This document shows, one piece after another, positions 31,101 to 40,961 of a DNA stretch of 64,000 bases. The notes below the pieces were generated by a model. It ran no database searches and was not told the DNA's origin. It was given only the letters and a program-made list of their open reading frames with translations. How positions within the stretch are numbered: position 1 is the first letter of the stretch; the number at the start of each line of letters is the position of its first letter. The stretch spans positions 1-64,000 of the forward strand of contig JAITWS010000098.1 of the NCBI GenBank assembly GCA_031285185.1, read 5' to 3'. Source of the stretch: Methylobacillus sp. (lineage in GTDB: Bacteria > Pseudomonadota > Gammaproteobacteria > Burkholderiales > Methylophilaceae). The translations under genes and the position numbers were made by a program.

Positions 31101-31581
31101 TCACACCGACGGCTGGGGCTATTCCGTTTCCATCGAAGCGGGACGAGGATTTGATCTGGACGACGAGCAACGGCTTCGTCTCATTCCGCAAGGCCAGTTG
31201 GTTTACCAACACGCCGAAATTGATGACGGCGCCGATGACTACGGACGGATAAACTACGCCACAAATGACATTCTGTTTGGCCGCCTCGGCGCGAAACTGG
31301 CGCACGATTCCGAAACCGGAACGCTGACCTTCTGGACGGAAATGAATCTGTGGCACCAGTTCGGCAGCGATGCCAAAACGACATTCAGCACATTGGAAAA
31401 AACCAACGCGGTATCGTTCAACGCCAGCCTGGGCGGAACCTGGGCGCAACTGGGCGCGGGTCTTTCCGGCAGACTGGGCAAAAACACAAACCTCTTCGGA
31501 ATGGCGGATTACAACACCGCGCTCGGCCAGGGACATGGCCACAGCATTGAAGGCAGAATCGGAATCCGGGTGACGTGGTAA
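28114..31581 (+). CDS. type Va autotransporter with long Ile/Thr/Asn-rich repeat passenger
   Basis: Signal peptide ending AAPAHA; repeated ITNNAAITTSGNSAYGI units; C-terminal autotransporter barrel ending IGIRVTW. Confidence 0.92.
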   Translation: MDKHLLQPSSRRAFFGIAFSPIAFSLIFAAGFGFFAAPAHATCTGLGSANINCTGTDAITPAPATYSGGNVINILHDWTLTGSGGFYSSATGATATNTLTATNVSINNTLTIGNVRGISIASNNGDVSLDVTSGTITTKGNAGFAIYGTTAGGGDVSITNGANVTTAGDVLSGTPTYAVFAWVSGGNGTASITNSGDVSTAGVGAAGLYAFTNGGSTTIDNSGTIITNGNASGSTGAYGIIAVGASGSGNVVSITNRGTITTYGDAAAAIYGISAGAAAINIINSGDLTTYGDFASGNIGAYGIEAYAQGSGIITITNSGTIATFGELDQGIHAAATSGSITITNGGMITTSGTNADGIYATISSGSGTINITNNAAIATSGGSAAGIVGNVAGGNGSVIITNNATITTSQTSSYGIESSITSGSGAATITNNAAITTTANSAIGIYSYTNSNGATNITNNAAITTSGNSAYGIFANVPGISATSITNTAAITTSGSSAHGLDVFSTSNKSTVTLNNSGSVVSGQANAVRVTGGTTGLQLTNSGAILGGSVGVYFSGNHLSAKIDNSGTIGSLNDFAVDTHLLTTAFTINNPGTITGYMTLGNNANTLNNSGLWNLRNYNAPTNTQSVAVSDFGLSDSNVINNTGTLQLTAVNGAAVNATGAYLPLGNAFNTPSAGGSVQGKIVNVLTFNHSGVIDLTANGAVGDVLLISSSSAAGAGDSVFVSNGGTLKINTVLNEGGANSKSDMLVLDSTQLGSAPTRIIVTNVGGLGAQTPGNGIAVVEVLNKTASADGVFALGAPAAAGAYDYGLFHHGIGADAADGNWYLRLTGIRPEVPLDTAVPALTMRVGLATLGTYTHRTGDTGAGANLRPVCEISDEQQQGCDRLFWMRAFGANGTFEKRNRHGDNPAYDFGYFGLQLGVNLYRDDNDQAGIYGGVTSLDGDVRDFNGGRAGQVNVENYSMGAYWTHRDSQGWYTDLVAQVDRYSDISTDSGRQQFHTDGWGYSVSIEAGRGFDLDDEQRLRLIPQGQLVYQHAEIDDGADDYGRINYATNDILFGRLGAKLAHDSETGTLTFWTEMNLWHQFGSDAKTTFSTLEKTNAVSFNASLGGTWAQLGAGLSGRLGKNTNLFGMADYNTALGQGHGHSIEGRIGIRVTW

Positions 31582-31677
31582 GCGGAGCGGCGATTCACGT
31601 CACCGGCGGCACGCTGACTTGCAAAAACCGTAGCACATACTACGATGTACCTACTTGTTTATACACAGGAGTGAAAT

Positions 31678-31926
31678 ATGCGGTTGCAAGTAGCGAGATG
31701 GGGTAACAGTCTGGCGGTACGCCTGTCCGCTGAATATGCGCGCGCCGCCGGGCTGCGCGAAGGCGATAGCGTCGAAGCCGAAATGACACCATCGGGCGCA
31801 ATTACTCTGACACCGAACCAACCCTTCGACAAAGCCGCCTTTCTCGCCCGCACTCGCAAGCAGCGCGCAAAAATGCCGATGACCGAAGCGACGGTCGAAA
31901 AAATGTGCCAAGAGGCACGTTACTGA
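31678..31926 (+). CDS. MazE/AbrB-type SpoVT-like DNA-binding antitoxin
   Basis: MRLQVARWGNSLAVRLSAEYARAAGLREGDSVE; no toxin-like ORF recognised next to it. Confidence 0.85.
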   Translation: MRLQVARWGNSLAVRLSAEYARAAGLREGDSVEAEMTPSGAITLTPNQPFDKAAFLARTRKQRAKMPMTEATVEKMCQEARY

Positions 31927-32019
31927 TGATCTCTACTTGCAAATCCCGCCTCAAAAACCAACAGTGGCACAGATGACCGGCATTTGACAGTTAATTGTTT
32001 TGTGTGTGCAATATGACGC

Positions 32020-32274
32020 ATGAATAGCGAACGATTCCACCGTCCAGTCATCATCACTCGCCACGCGGCACAACGTATGGCCGAACGTTCCATATCCGAG
32101 GCTGATCTGTTGGAGATCATTGACACGGGCGCGGTTCGCTATCGTGACGACACGCACCTCTGGGCATTCAAGCATTTTCCTGCCCGGCAGGATAATCTGC
32201 TTTGCGCAGTGCTGGTGCTGGAAAATGCCGTAGTCGTGAAAACCGTGATGCACCATTTTGAGTTCAAGGACTGA
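32020..32274 (+). CDS. DUF4258-like small protein (putative toxin)
   Basis: ITRHAAQRMAERSISEADLLEIIDTG...VVVKTVMHHF pattern. Confidence 0.7.
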   Translation: MNSERFHRPVIITRHAAQRMAERSISEADLLEIIDTGAVRYRDDTHLWAFKHFPARQDNLLCAVLVLENAVVVKTVMHHFEFKD

Positions 32275-32277
32275 GTC

Positions 32278-32475
32278 ATGAAATCCACCTATTTTGACGA
32301 TGACGACACGCTGGTCATCCGGCTGTCGGACAAGCCTATCGTTCGCGAGGTATCGCAAGACTGGAACACGCACATCAGTTATGCCGAGGATGGCACGGCG
32401 GTGGAGTTGGTGGTACTTGAAGCCAGTATGCGCGGGGTGGTTCCGGTGGAAGTGCGGCATACCGCCGTCGCGTGA
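32278..32475 (+). CDS. DUF2283-like small protein (putative antitoxin)
   Basis: YFDDDDTLVIRLSDKPIVREVSQDWNTHISYAEDGTAVELVVLEAS; 3 nt downstream of the DUF4258-like CDS. Confidence 0.75.
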   Translation: MKSTYFDDDDTLVIRLSDKPIVREVSQDWNTHISYAEDGTAVELVVLEASMRGVVPVEVRHTAVA

Positions 32476-32531
32476 AATAAACCAGACCACAAAACCAGCT
32501 CCCCGTCTGTGCGGAGACGACCGGAATCAAA

Positions 32532-33146
32532 CTAGCTCGGCGGCGGCGCCGTATCCTTGAACGACGGGCGTGCCATGAGTTGTTCGTGCAGTTTCGCCAG
32601 GTTGGGGTAGAGGTCGCGCCAGCCGATTTCCGGCATACGCAGATCAATGTAGCCCAGCACGCAGCCGACGGCGATGTCGGCGAGCGTGAAGCGGTCGCCG
32701 GTCGCCCATTTGCTTTCGCGCATATCTTCCGACATGCGTTTCAAACCGCGCGTGACTTTCTGCATCTGGCGTTCGATCAGGGTTTCGTCCTGCTTTTCCG
32801 GCGGGCGGCGTTTTTCCATGACCACGGCGACGGTCGCGTCGCACACGCCATCCGCGAGCGCCTCCCAGCGGCGCACCAGCGCGCGGTTGATGTTGTCCTG
32901 CGGAATCAGGCGGGAGACCGGAACCTTGTTGTCCAGATAATCCACGATCACGGCGGAGTCGTAATAACTTGTGCCGTCATCGAGCACCAGCGTGGGGATT
33001 TTGCCGAGCGGGTTGTATTCGGGAACGGGCGAATCGGGCGCGGCAAGCGAGGCCACGGTGACCAGATCGCATTCGATGTGTTTCTCGGCCAGCACCACGC
33101 GTACTTTGCGGGCATAGGGGCTGGCTTGGGTGATGAAGAGCTTCAT
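32532..33146 (-). CDS. glutathione S-transferase family protein
   Basis: MKLFITQASPYARKVRVVLAEKHIECDLV thioredoxin-fold N-terminus, GST C-terminal domain. Confidence 0.9.
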   Translation of the reverse strand: MKLFITQASPYARKVRVVLAEKHIECDLVTVASLAAPDSPVPEYNPLGKIPTLVLDDGTSYYDSAVIVDYLDNKVPVSRLIPQDNINRALVRRWEALADGVCDATVAVVMEKRRPPEKQDETLIERQMQKVTRGLKRMSEDMRESKWATGDRFTLADIAVGCVLGYIDLRMPEIGWRDLYPNLAKLHEQLMARPSFKDTAPPPS

Positions 33147-33205
33147 GGTTTTATGCGGAGGGAATAATTTAGCGCATTATAATGCAATTGCCGAATGGAT
33201 TTATC

Positions 33206-34102
33206 ATGCACCCTAATCTTCTTTCCGATATTGAATGTCAAGTCCGCCTCGCGCTTGCGGAGGATATGGGCGCGGGCGATATCACCGCCCAATTGATTCC
33301 CGCGCACATGCAGGCTGTTGCGTGCGTCATCAGCCGCGAGGAGGCGGTGTTGTGCGGCGCGGCGTGGTTTGAAATGTGCTTTCGTTTGCTTGATCCCGAT
33401 GCGCGCGTGACATGGTTGGCGCAGGAAGGTGACCGCGTTCAATCCGATCAAACGCTTTGCGAAATACACGGAAACGCGCGCGCGCTGCTTTCGGCGGAGC
33501 GTTGCGCGTTGAATTTTTTACAAACACTTTCGGCGGTGGCAACTGTGACGCGCAAATATGTGGACGCGATCGCGGGTACGCACGCCGTCATCATGGATAC
33601 GCGCAAAACCCTGCCCGGCCTGCGGCTCGCGCAGAAATACGCGGTGACGGTCGGCGGCGGAAAAAACCAGCGCATCGGTTTGTTCGACGGCGTGCTCATC
33701 AAGGAAAATCACATCGCCGCCGCAGGCGGAATCGCCGCCGCGCTCAACGCCGTGAAGGAAATCATCGAACCGCCTTTCGACGCCGCCGCTTATGGCAAAT
33801 ATGCCAATGCCGCGCAGGCGCTTGCCAATCTTTCCGTGCAGATTGAAGTGGAATCGCTCGTGGAATTGCAAACCGCGCTGGACGCGGGCGCGAAGCTCAT
33901 CCTGCTTGATAACTTCACGCAGGAACAACTGCGCGATGCCGTTCGCCTCACCGCCGGACGCGCGGAGCTGGAAGCCTCCGGCAACGTCACGCTCGCCACC
34001 GTCCGCGCCATCGCCGAAACCGGCGTGCAGCGCATTTCCGTCGGCAGCCTGACCAAGAATATACAAGCGGTGGATCTTTCGATGCGGATTGAAACAGGTT
34101 AG
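33206..34102 (+). CDS. nadC: nicotinate-nucleotide pyrophosphorylase (carboxylating)
   Basis: LAEDMGAGDITAQLIP; DTRKTLPGLRLAQKYAVTVGGGKNQRIGLFDGVLIKENHI. Confidence 0.97.
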   Translation: MHPNLLSDIECQVRLALAEDMGAGDITAQLIPAHMQAVACVISREEAVLCGAAWFEMCFRLLDPDARVTWLAQEGDRVQSDQTLCEIHGNARALLSAERCALNFLQTLSAVATVTRKYVDAIAGTHAVIMDTRKTLPGLRLAQKYAVTVGGGKNQRIGLFDGVLIKENHIAAAGGIAAALNAVKEIIEPPFDAAAYGKYANAAQALANLSVQIEVESLVELQTALDAGAKLILLDNFTQEQLRDAVRLTAGRAELEASGNVTLATVRAIAETGVQRISVGSLTKNIQAVDLSMRIETG

Positions 34103-34187
34103 CTTTCTCCCGCTCCGCCCCTTGACCAAACCCCGCCGAAACGATAGTGTTCAGGGTTTCGTAACAATTCTATAACTGATTGAATCT

Positions 34188-35900
34188 ATGCAATTGACCG
34201 GCGCAGAAATCGTCATCCGCTGTTTGCAGGAAGAGAACGTCGAGTTCGTCTTCGGCTATCCGGGCGGGGCGGTGCTAAACATATACGACGAAATTTTCAA
34301 GCAGGACAAGTTCAAGCATGTCTTGGTGCGTCACGAGCAGGCGGCCACGCACGCGGCGGATGCCTATGCGCGCGCGACCGGCAAGGTCGGCGTGGCTCTG
34401 GTCACGTCCGGGCCGGGCGCGACCAATGCGGTGACGGGAATCGCGACGGCGTACATGGATTCGATTCCGATGGTGGTGTTGTCCGGTCAGGTGCCGACGC
34501 CTTCCATCGGCATGGATGCGTTTCAGGAAGTTGACATGGTGGGCATCACGCGCCCCTGCGTGAAGCACAATTTTCTGGTCAAGGACATCAACGAACTCGC
34601 AAGCACGATCAAAAAGGCGTTTTACATCGCCGCAAGCGGCCGCCCCGGCCCGGTGGTGGTGGATATTCCCAAGGACGTGACCGCGCATGTCGCGGAATTC
34701 GCATATCCGCAAGAGGTGCATCTGCGTTCCTACAACCCGGTGTTCAAGGGACACTCCGGCCAGATCAAAAAAGCGTTGAAGCTGTTGCTGGAAGCCAGAC
34801 GTCCGTTCGTTTACGCGGGCGGCGGCGTGGTGCTGGGCGACGCGGCGGAGTTGTTGACGACCCTGACGCGCCGTCTCAATCTGCCGATCACCAACACGCT
34901 GATGGGGCTGGGCGGTTATCCCGCGACGGATCGCCAGTTCGTCGGAATGCCGGGAATGCACGGTACGCTGGAAGCGAATATGGCGATGCAGGAATGCGAT
35001 GTGCTGCTGGCCGTGGGCGCGCGTTTCGATGATCGCGTGATCGGCAATCCGGCGCATTTCGGGCAGAATCCGCGCACCATCATCCACATTGACGTTGACC
35101 CGTCCTCCATTTCCAAGCGCGTGAAAGTGGATGTGCCCATTGTCGGCGAAGTGAAATCCGTGCTCGCGGAAATGCTGCATCTTCTGGACGAGGGCGAAAA
35201 ACCGAACAATGCCGAGCCGCTCAAGGCGTGGTGGCAAAAAATCGAGGAATGGCGCAGCAAATCCTGCTTGAAATACGCCATGTCCGATACAGTCATCAAA
35301 CCGCAATATGTGGTCGAAAAATTGTGGGAAGTGACCAAGGGCGATGCCTTCGTGACTTCCGATGTAGGCCAGCACCAGATGTGGGCGGCGCAGTATTACA
35401 AATTCGACAAGCCGCGTCGCTGGCTGAATTCCGGCGGCCTCGGCACGATGGGCGTGGGCTTGCCTTACGCGATGGGCGCGCAGTTCGCCTTTCCCGACGC
35501 GCAGGTCGCCTGCATCACGGGCGAGGGCAGCATACAAATGAACATACAGGAGCTTTCCACCTGCAAGCAGTTTCATCTGCCGATCAAGGTGATTCTGCTC
35601 AACAACCGCTATCTCGGCATGGTGCGACAGTGGCAGGAATTTTTCTACGAGAACCGCTACTCCGAATCATATATGGACAGCCTGCCCGATTTCGTCAAGC
35701 TGGCCGAATCCTACGGTCACGTCGGCATGAGCATCACCAAACCGGGCGATGTGGAAAGCGCGTTGAAGGAAGCCTTCGGCGCGAAAAACAAAAATCGTCT
35801 GGTGTTCATGGATTTCATCACCGACCCCAAGGAAAACGTGTTCCCCATGGTTCCGAACGGCAAGGGCTTGTCCGAAATCATACTGGCGGAGGATTTGTGA
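34188..35900 (+). CDS. ilvB: acetolactate synthase large subunit
   Basis: MQLTGAEIVIRCLQEENVEFVFGYPGGAVLNIYDE; TPP motif GEGSIQMNIQELSTCKQFHLPIKVILLNN; could equally be named ilvI. Confidence 0.96.
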   Translation: MQLTGAEIVIRCLQEENVEFVFGYPGGAVLNIYDEIFKQDKFKHVLVRHEQAATHAADAYARATGKVGVALVTSGPGATNAVTGIATAYMDSIPMVVLSGQVPTPSIGMDAFQEVDMVGITRPCVKHNFLVKDINELASTIKKAFYIAASGRPGPVVVDIPKDVTAHVAEFAYPQEVHLRSYNPVFKGHSGQIKKALKLLLEARRPFVYAGGGVVLGDAAELLTTLTRRLNLPITNTLMGLGGYPATDRQFVGMPGMHGTLEANMAMQECDVLLAVGARFDDRVIGNPAHFGQNPRTIIHIDVDPSSISKRVKVDVPIVGEVKSVLAEMLHLLDEGEKPNNAEPLKAWWQKIEEWRSKSCLKYAMSDTVIKPQYVVEKLWEVTKGDAFVTSDVGQHQMWAAQYYKFDKPRRWLNSGGLGTMGVGLPYAMGAQFAFPDAQVACITGEGSIQMNIQELSTCKQFHLPIKVILLNNRYLGMVRQWQEFFYENRYSESYMDSLPDFVKLAESYGHVGMSITKPGDVESALKEAFGAKNKNRLVFMDFITDPKENVFPMVPNGKGLSEIILAEDL

Positions 35901-36391
35901 TGCGTCATATTGTTTCCCTGCTCATGGAAAACGAAGCGGGCGCGTTGTCGCGCGTGGCGGGACTGTTCTCAGCGCGCGGCTACAACATCGAATCGCTCAC
36001 CGTCGCGCCGACCGAGGACGAAACGCTGTCGCGCATGACCATCGTCACCTCCGGCTCGGAAGAGGTGATCGAGCAGATCGTCAAGCAGCTCAACAAACTG
36101 GTGGATGTGGTCAAGCTGCTCGATCTTTCCGACGGTCGCCATATCGAGCGCGAACTCATGCTGGTTAAGGTGCGCGCCACCGGCGCTTACCGCGAGGAGA
36201 TGAAACGCATGAGCGACATCTTCCGCGGTCGCATCATAGATGTTGACGGCGGCAGCTACACCATAGAACTCACCGGCTCAGGCTCCAAGCTGGATGCCTT
36301 CCTCGAAGCCATAGACAAAAATGCGATCCTCGAAACCGTCCGTACCGGCGCATCCGGCATCGGGCGCGGCGATCGCATCCTCAAGGTTTGA
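35900..36391 (+). CDS. ilvH: acetolactate synthase small subunit
   Basis: MRHIVSLLMENEAGALSRVAGLFSARGYNIESLTVAPTED. Confidence 0.97.
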   Translation: MRHIVSLLMENEAGALSRVAGLFSARGYNIESLTVAPTEDETLSRMTIVTSGSEEVIEQIVKQLNKLVDVVKLLDLSDGRHIERELMLVKVRATGAYREEMKRMSDIFRGRIIDVDGGSYTIELTGSGSKLDAFLEAIDKNAILETVRTGASGIGRGDRILKV

Positions 36392-36396
36392 TTTGA

Positions 36397-37434
<1,038 letters not shown>

Positions 37435-37440
37435 GACGGA

Positions 37441-37470
37441 TCGGGCGGGTTTGAAACCCGCCCCTGCGTC
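37441..37470. repeat. intergenic palindrome GGGCGGGTTTGAAACCCGCCC
   Basis: Same unit as at 1937, 8056 and 16208; between ilvC and psd. Confidence 0.85.
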
Positions 37471-37488
37471 ACCATCCTGCGGGAGATT

Positions 37489-38127
37489 ATGAACTACCCC
37501 CACCCCATCATCGCGCGCGAGGGCTGGCCGTTTCTTGCCATCGCGCTGATCGTCTCCGTCGCCGCCACCTGGTTTTGCGCCGCATGGTCGGTTCCGCTCT
37601 GGATCATCACGCTGTTCATCCTGCAATTTTTCCGCGACCCGCCCCGGCAATTGCCGGAACAGGCGAACGCCGTCATCGCCCCGGCGGATGGTCGCATCGT
37701 CGTGGTCGGCAAGGCGTATGACGATTACCTCAAGCGCGACGCGCTCAAAATCAGCGTGTTCATGAACGTGTTCAACGTGCATTCCAACCGCAGCCCGGTC
37801 AACGGAACCGTCGAACAACGCTGGTATCACGCGGGCAAATTTTTCAACGCCGCGCTCGACAAAGCCTCGCTGGAAAACGAAAGAAACGCGCTGTGGATCA
37901 AAACCACGGACGGGCAGGACGTGACCTGCGTGCAAATCGCCGGCCTCGTCGCCCGCCGCATCCTGTGCTACGCGGACGCAGGCAGCCAACTCCACAAAGG
38001 CCAACGCTACGGCTTCATCCGCTTCGGCTCGCGCGTGGATGTTTACCTGCCGCTCACCGCCACACCCAAAGTCGCGCTGGGCGAAAAAGTCAGCGCGGGT
38101 TCAACCATTCTGGCCGAATTTGGTTAG
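37489..38127 (+). CDS. psd: phosphatidylserine decarboxylase proenzyme
   Basis: [32 protein letters not shown] self-cleavage GS site. Confidence 0.95.
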   Translation: MNYPHPIIAREGWPFLAIALIVSVAATWFCAAWSVPLWIITLFILQFFRDPPRQLPEQANAVIAPADGRIVVVGKAYDDYLKRDALKISVFMNVFNVHSNRSPVNGTVEQRWYHAGKFFNAALDKASLENERNALWIKTTDGQDVTCVQIAGLVARRILCYADAGSQLHKGQRYGFIRFGSRVDVYLPLTATPKVALGEKVSAGSTILAEFG

Positions 38128-38144
38128 CAAAAAATCAAGGCGAT

Positions 38145-38179
38145 AAAAAACCGGATACGAGCAGGTATCCGGTTTTTTT
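38145..38179. terminator. rho-independent terminator
   Basis: AAAAAACCGGATACgagcagGTATCCGGTTTTTTT. Confidence 0.9.
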
Positions 38180-38196
38180 ATTCGCACATTTTCAAC

Positions 38197-38724
38197 TCAC
38201 GAAACCCGCGCCAATTCCGCGTGTGGCTTGTTGTCTGCGGCCAGATGCTTGTCCGCGCCCAGATGACCGACCAACTCATTCAGCGCCTGTTTGTAAACTT
38301 CGCGCTTGAAGTCAATCACGCCGTCGAGCGGAACCCAGTAATCGCTCCAGCGCCAGGCGTCAAACTCGGGATGCGCGCTGGCGCGCAGCGAAACATCCGT
38401 ATCCCGACCGATCAGCCGCAGCAAAAACCAGATCTGCTTTTGCCCCTTGTAACTGCCCCGCCACTCGCGCTTGACCCAGCGCGCGGGCACGTCATAGCGC
38501 AGCCAATCACGCGTCCGGCCAAGAATACGCACATGCTGCGGCAGCAAGCCGACTTCCTCGGTCAACTCGCGATACATGGCCTGCTCCGGCGTCTCCCCAT
38601 GCTGTATCCCGCCCTGCGGAAACTGCCAGGAATGCTCACGGATGCGCTTGCCCCAAAAAACCTTGTTGTAGGCATTGCAAATGACGATGCCCACGTTAGG
38701 CCGATAACCATCACGGTCTATCAT
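38197..38724 (-). CDS. rppH: RNA pyrophosphohydrolase
   Basis: [45 protein letters not shown]. Confidence 0.96.
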   Translation of the reverse strand: MIDRDGYRPNVGIVICNAYNKVFWGKRIREHSWQFPQGGIQHGETPEQAMYRELTEEVGLLPQHVRILGRTRDWLRYDVPARWVKREWRGSYKGQKQIWFLLRLIGRDTDVSLRASAHPEFDAWRWSDYWVPLDGVIDFKREVYKQALNELVGHLGADKHLAADNKPHAELARVS

Positions 38725-38951
38725 GGCATTAAACCTGAAATTGAATGCCCTCATTCTTTCATATTTCAGAAGGCCGGGGAAGGCCGCCCCATCGTCGGGA
38801 GGTCACCTTTTATCGGTCGCTTCAAACCAGAGTTCAGGAGCAAGATCTCCCAACCATCTGTTCGAACATGCAAATTTCAAAACTTTCTTCTATAATTTTC
38901 CGCGGAGCAGGCATCCGCCTGTTTCAAACCCGCAACTTTTAGGAGATTCAA

Positions 38952-39269
38952 ATGAAAAAGCTTTTAATTGCACTCCTGTTTTCGCTGTCTTTTGCAACCT
39001 TCGGTGCCTTTGCCGCTGTTGATCTCAACACGGCTTCGCAGACCGAGCTTGAATCGGTCAAAGGCATAGGCCCGAAAAAAGCCCAGGCCATCATTGAATA
39101 TCGCCAAAAAAACGGCCTGTTCAAATCGGTGGATGAGCTGGATAACGTGCCCGGCTTCGGCAAAAAAACCGTTGATCTCGTCAAAAAGGATTTGACGGTC
39201 AGCGGCGGAACCAAAGCCGCCAACAGCGCAAAACCGGCGGACTCCAAAGCGGTCAAGGAAAAGAAATAG
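38952..39269 (+). CDS. ComEA-like secreted helix-hairpin-helix protein
   Basis: Signal peptide then VDLNTASQTELESVKGIGPKKAQAIIEYRQKNGLFKSVDELDNVPGFG. Confidence 0.92.
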   Translation: MKKLLIALLFSLSFATFGAFAAVDLNTASQTELESVKGIGPKKAQAIIEYRQKNGLFKSVDELDNVPGFGKKTVDLVKKDLTVSGGTKAANSAKPADSKAVKEKK

Positions 39270-39288
39270 CCGTATCGCATCAAACCTT

Positions 39289-39317
39289 AAAAATCCCCGC
39301 TCCGGCGGGGATTTTTT
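39289..39317 (+). terminator. rho-independent terminator
   Basis: AAATCCCCGCtccgGCGGGGATTTTTT. Confidence 0.88.
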
Positions 39318-39472
39318 CTGGTTGGATCAGCTTAATTCGGACAATACACACCTGATTAAATGAACAAAATTTCATAAATTCTGTAGCAATTTTCAAAAAT
39401 CAGTATTACTATTATTTCCGCTTTTTCATTTCTGCTTTTTTAGAAAAACCTTTTGCAAAAGGGAGCCTAAGG

Positions 39473-40018
39473 ATGGGCAAAGAAAGTATAAAACGAGATG
39501 GCTTTACTCTTGTCGAACTTGTCGTCGCGCTTTCCGTGCTTGCCATTCTGACCGTTTTGGTCGGCTCTTCCTGGCGTTCCGTTCTGGAAAGCCAAAGAAT
39601 CAAATCCGCCGCTTCCGCCTTGTATCTTGATTTGAGCCTTGCGAAGTCGGAGGCGGTCAAAAGAAACAATCGGGTGCGCGTGACGTTTATGACCCAGCCG
39701 GATGGAAACTGGTGTTATGGGTGGAAGATGGACGCGCAGTGCGATTGTTTCGAGCAGAGTGCGTGCGCCATTGACGGAAGCGCGCATCGCGAAATCAGGG
39801 AAGATTTCCCGGATGTCGCGCTGGAGCCGCATCTCAGCGCGCCGGGCGATCGCTTGAATTTTGAGCGCACCAAACTTTTCGTTTCCAGCACCTACGGCAA
39901 CATCAGCCTCAAAACCGAGCACAAGGAAATCCGCGTTGTGATCGCGCGCACTGGCAGAATACGGCTGTGCTCGCCTGCCGGAATCACGCATGTCGCCGGG
40001 TATTCCTCGACATGTTGA
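39473..40018 (+). CDS. fimT: GspH/FimT-type minor pilin
   Basis: RDGFTLVELVVALSVLAILTVLVGSSW prepilin site. Confidence 0.88.
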   Translation: MGKESIKRDGFTLVELVVALSVLAILTVLVGSSWRSVLESQRIKSAASALYLDLSLAKSEAVKRNNRVRVTFMTQPDGNWCYGWKMDAQCDCFEQSACAIDGSAHREIREDFPDVALEPHLSAPGDRLNFERTKLFVSSTYGNISLKTEHKEIRVVIARTGRIRLCSPAGITHVAGYSSTC

Positions 40019-40020
40019 AA

Positions 40021-40437
40021 ATGAAAAATAAAAACTCAGGATTTACCCTGATCGAGTTGATGATCGCCCTTGCTGTTATCGGGATTTTGGCGGTGCTGGC
40101 TTGGCCGAGCTATCGCAATCACGTCATACGCGGAAACCGCGCCGCCGCGCAATCGCAGCTTATGGATCTGGCGAATCGCGAGCAGCATTTTCTGCTGGCC
40201 GAGCGTGCTTACACCACCGTCATAGGCGCGGGCGGACTGGGCGCGGCGATCGCTGACGATGTGGGAAAATTTTATACGGTGGGCATTTCTTTGGATTGCG
40301 CCGTAAACGACGTGCCTTGTTATGAAATCATCGCCACGCCCATCGCCACGGAAATGCAAAAAGACGATGGGGTTTTATTGATAGACAGTTCCGGTCACAA
40401 AACGCGCGGCGGGGTCGCTTCACAGTGGAATCGCTGA
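40021..40437 (+). CDS. pilE: type IV minor pilin PilE-like
   Basis: [61 protein letters not shown]. Confidence 0.85.
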   Translation: MKNKNSGFTLIELMIALAVIGILAVLAWPSYRNHVIRGNRAAAQSQLMDLANREQHFLLAERAYTTVIGAGGLGAAIADDVGKFYTVGISLDCAVNDVPCYEIIATPIATEMQKDDGVLLIDSSGHKTRGGVASQWNR

Positions 40438-40961
40438 AAACACACTCCGGCTCGGCCATGATCGAGGTGCTCGTCACCACGGTCATTCTCATGGTCGGGC
40501 TGCTCGGTTTGGCCGGTTTGCAATCGCGTGTGCAATCTTCCGAAATGGAGGCTTACCAGCGCACGCAGGCGTTGATTTTGTTGAGCGACATGAGCAACCG
40601 CATCGCCATCAATCGCGCTCATGCCGCCGATTATGTGACGGCGGATTATCTTGGCGCGGGCATGGATTGCCCGACAAGTTCTGTCGATGCCCGCGAGTGG
40701 TGCGAATCGCTGCAAGGCGTCGCCGAAACTTCCGGCAGCGCGCGCATGGGCGCGATGCTGGGCGGGCGCGGCTGCGTGGAATTGCGCGACGACGGTTCCT
40801 ATATGGTGACGGTTGCGTGGCAGGGGCTGGTTCCGCTTTCCGCGCCGTCCGTCGGCACGCCATGCGCGCGAGGTTTGTACGATAATCCCGGCACTCCGTG
40901 CGTCAATGATTCATGTCGGAGGGTCGTTACCACGGTCGTGCGCGTTGCATCGCTCACATGA
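40425..40961 (+). CDS. pilV: type IV pilus modification/minor pilin PilV
   Basis: SGSAMIEVLVTTVILMVGLLGLAGLQSR; GTG start overlapping pilE end. Confidence 0.88.
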   Translation: MESLKTHSGSAMIEVLVTTVILMVGLLGLAGLQSRVQSSEMEAYQRTQALILLSDMSNRIAINRAHAADYVTADYLGAGMDCPTSSVDAREWCESLQGVAETSGSARMGAMLGGRGCVELRDDGSYMVTVAWQGLVPLSAPSVGTPCARGLYDNPGTPCVNDSCRRVVTTVVRVASLT

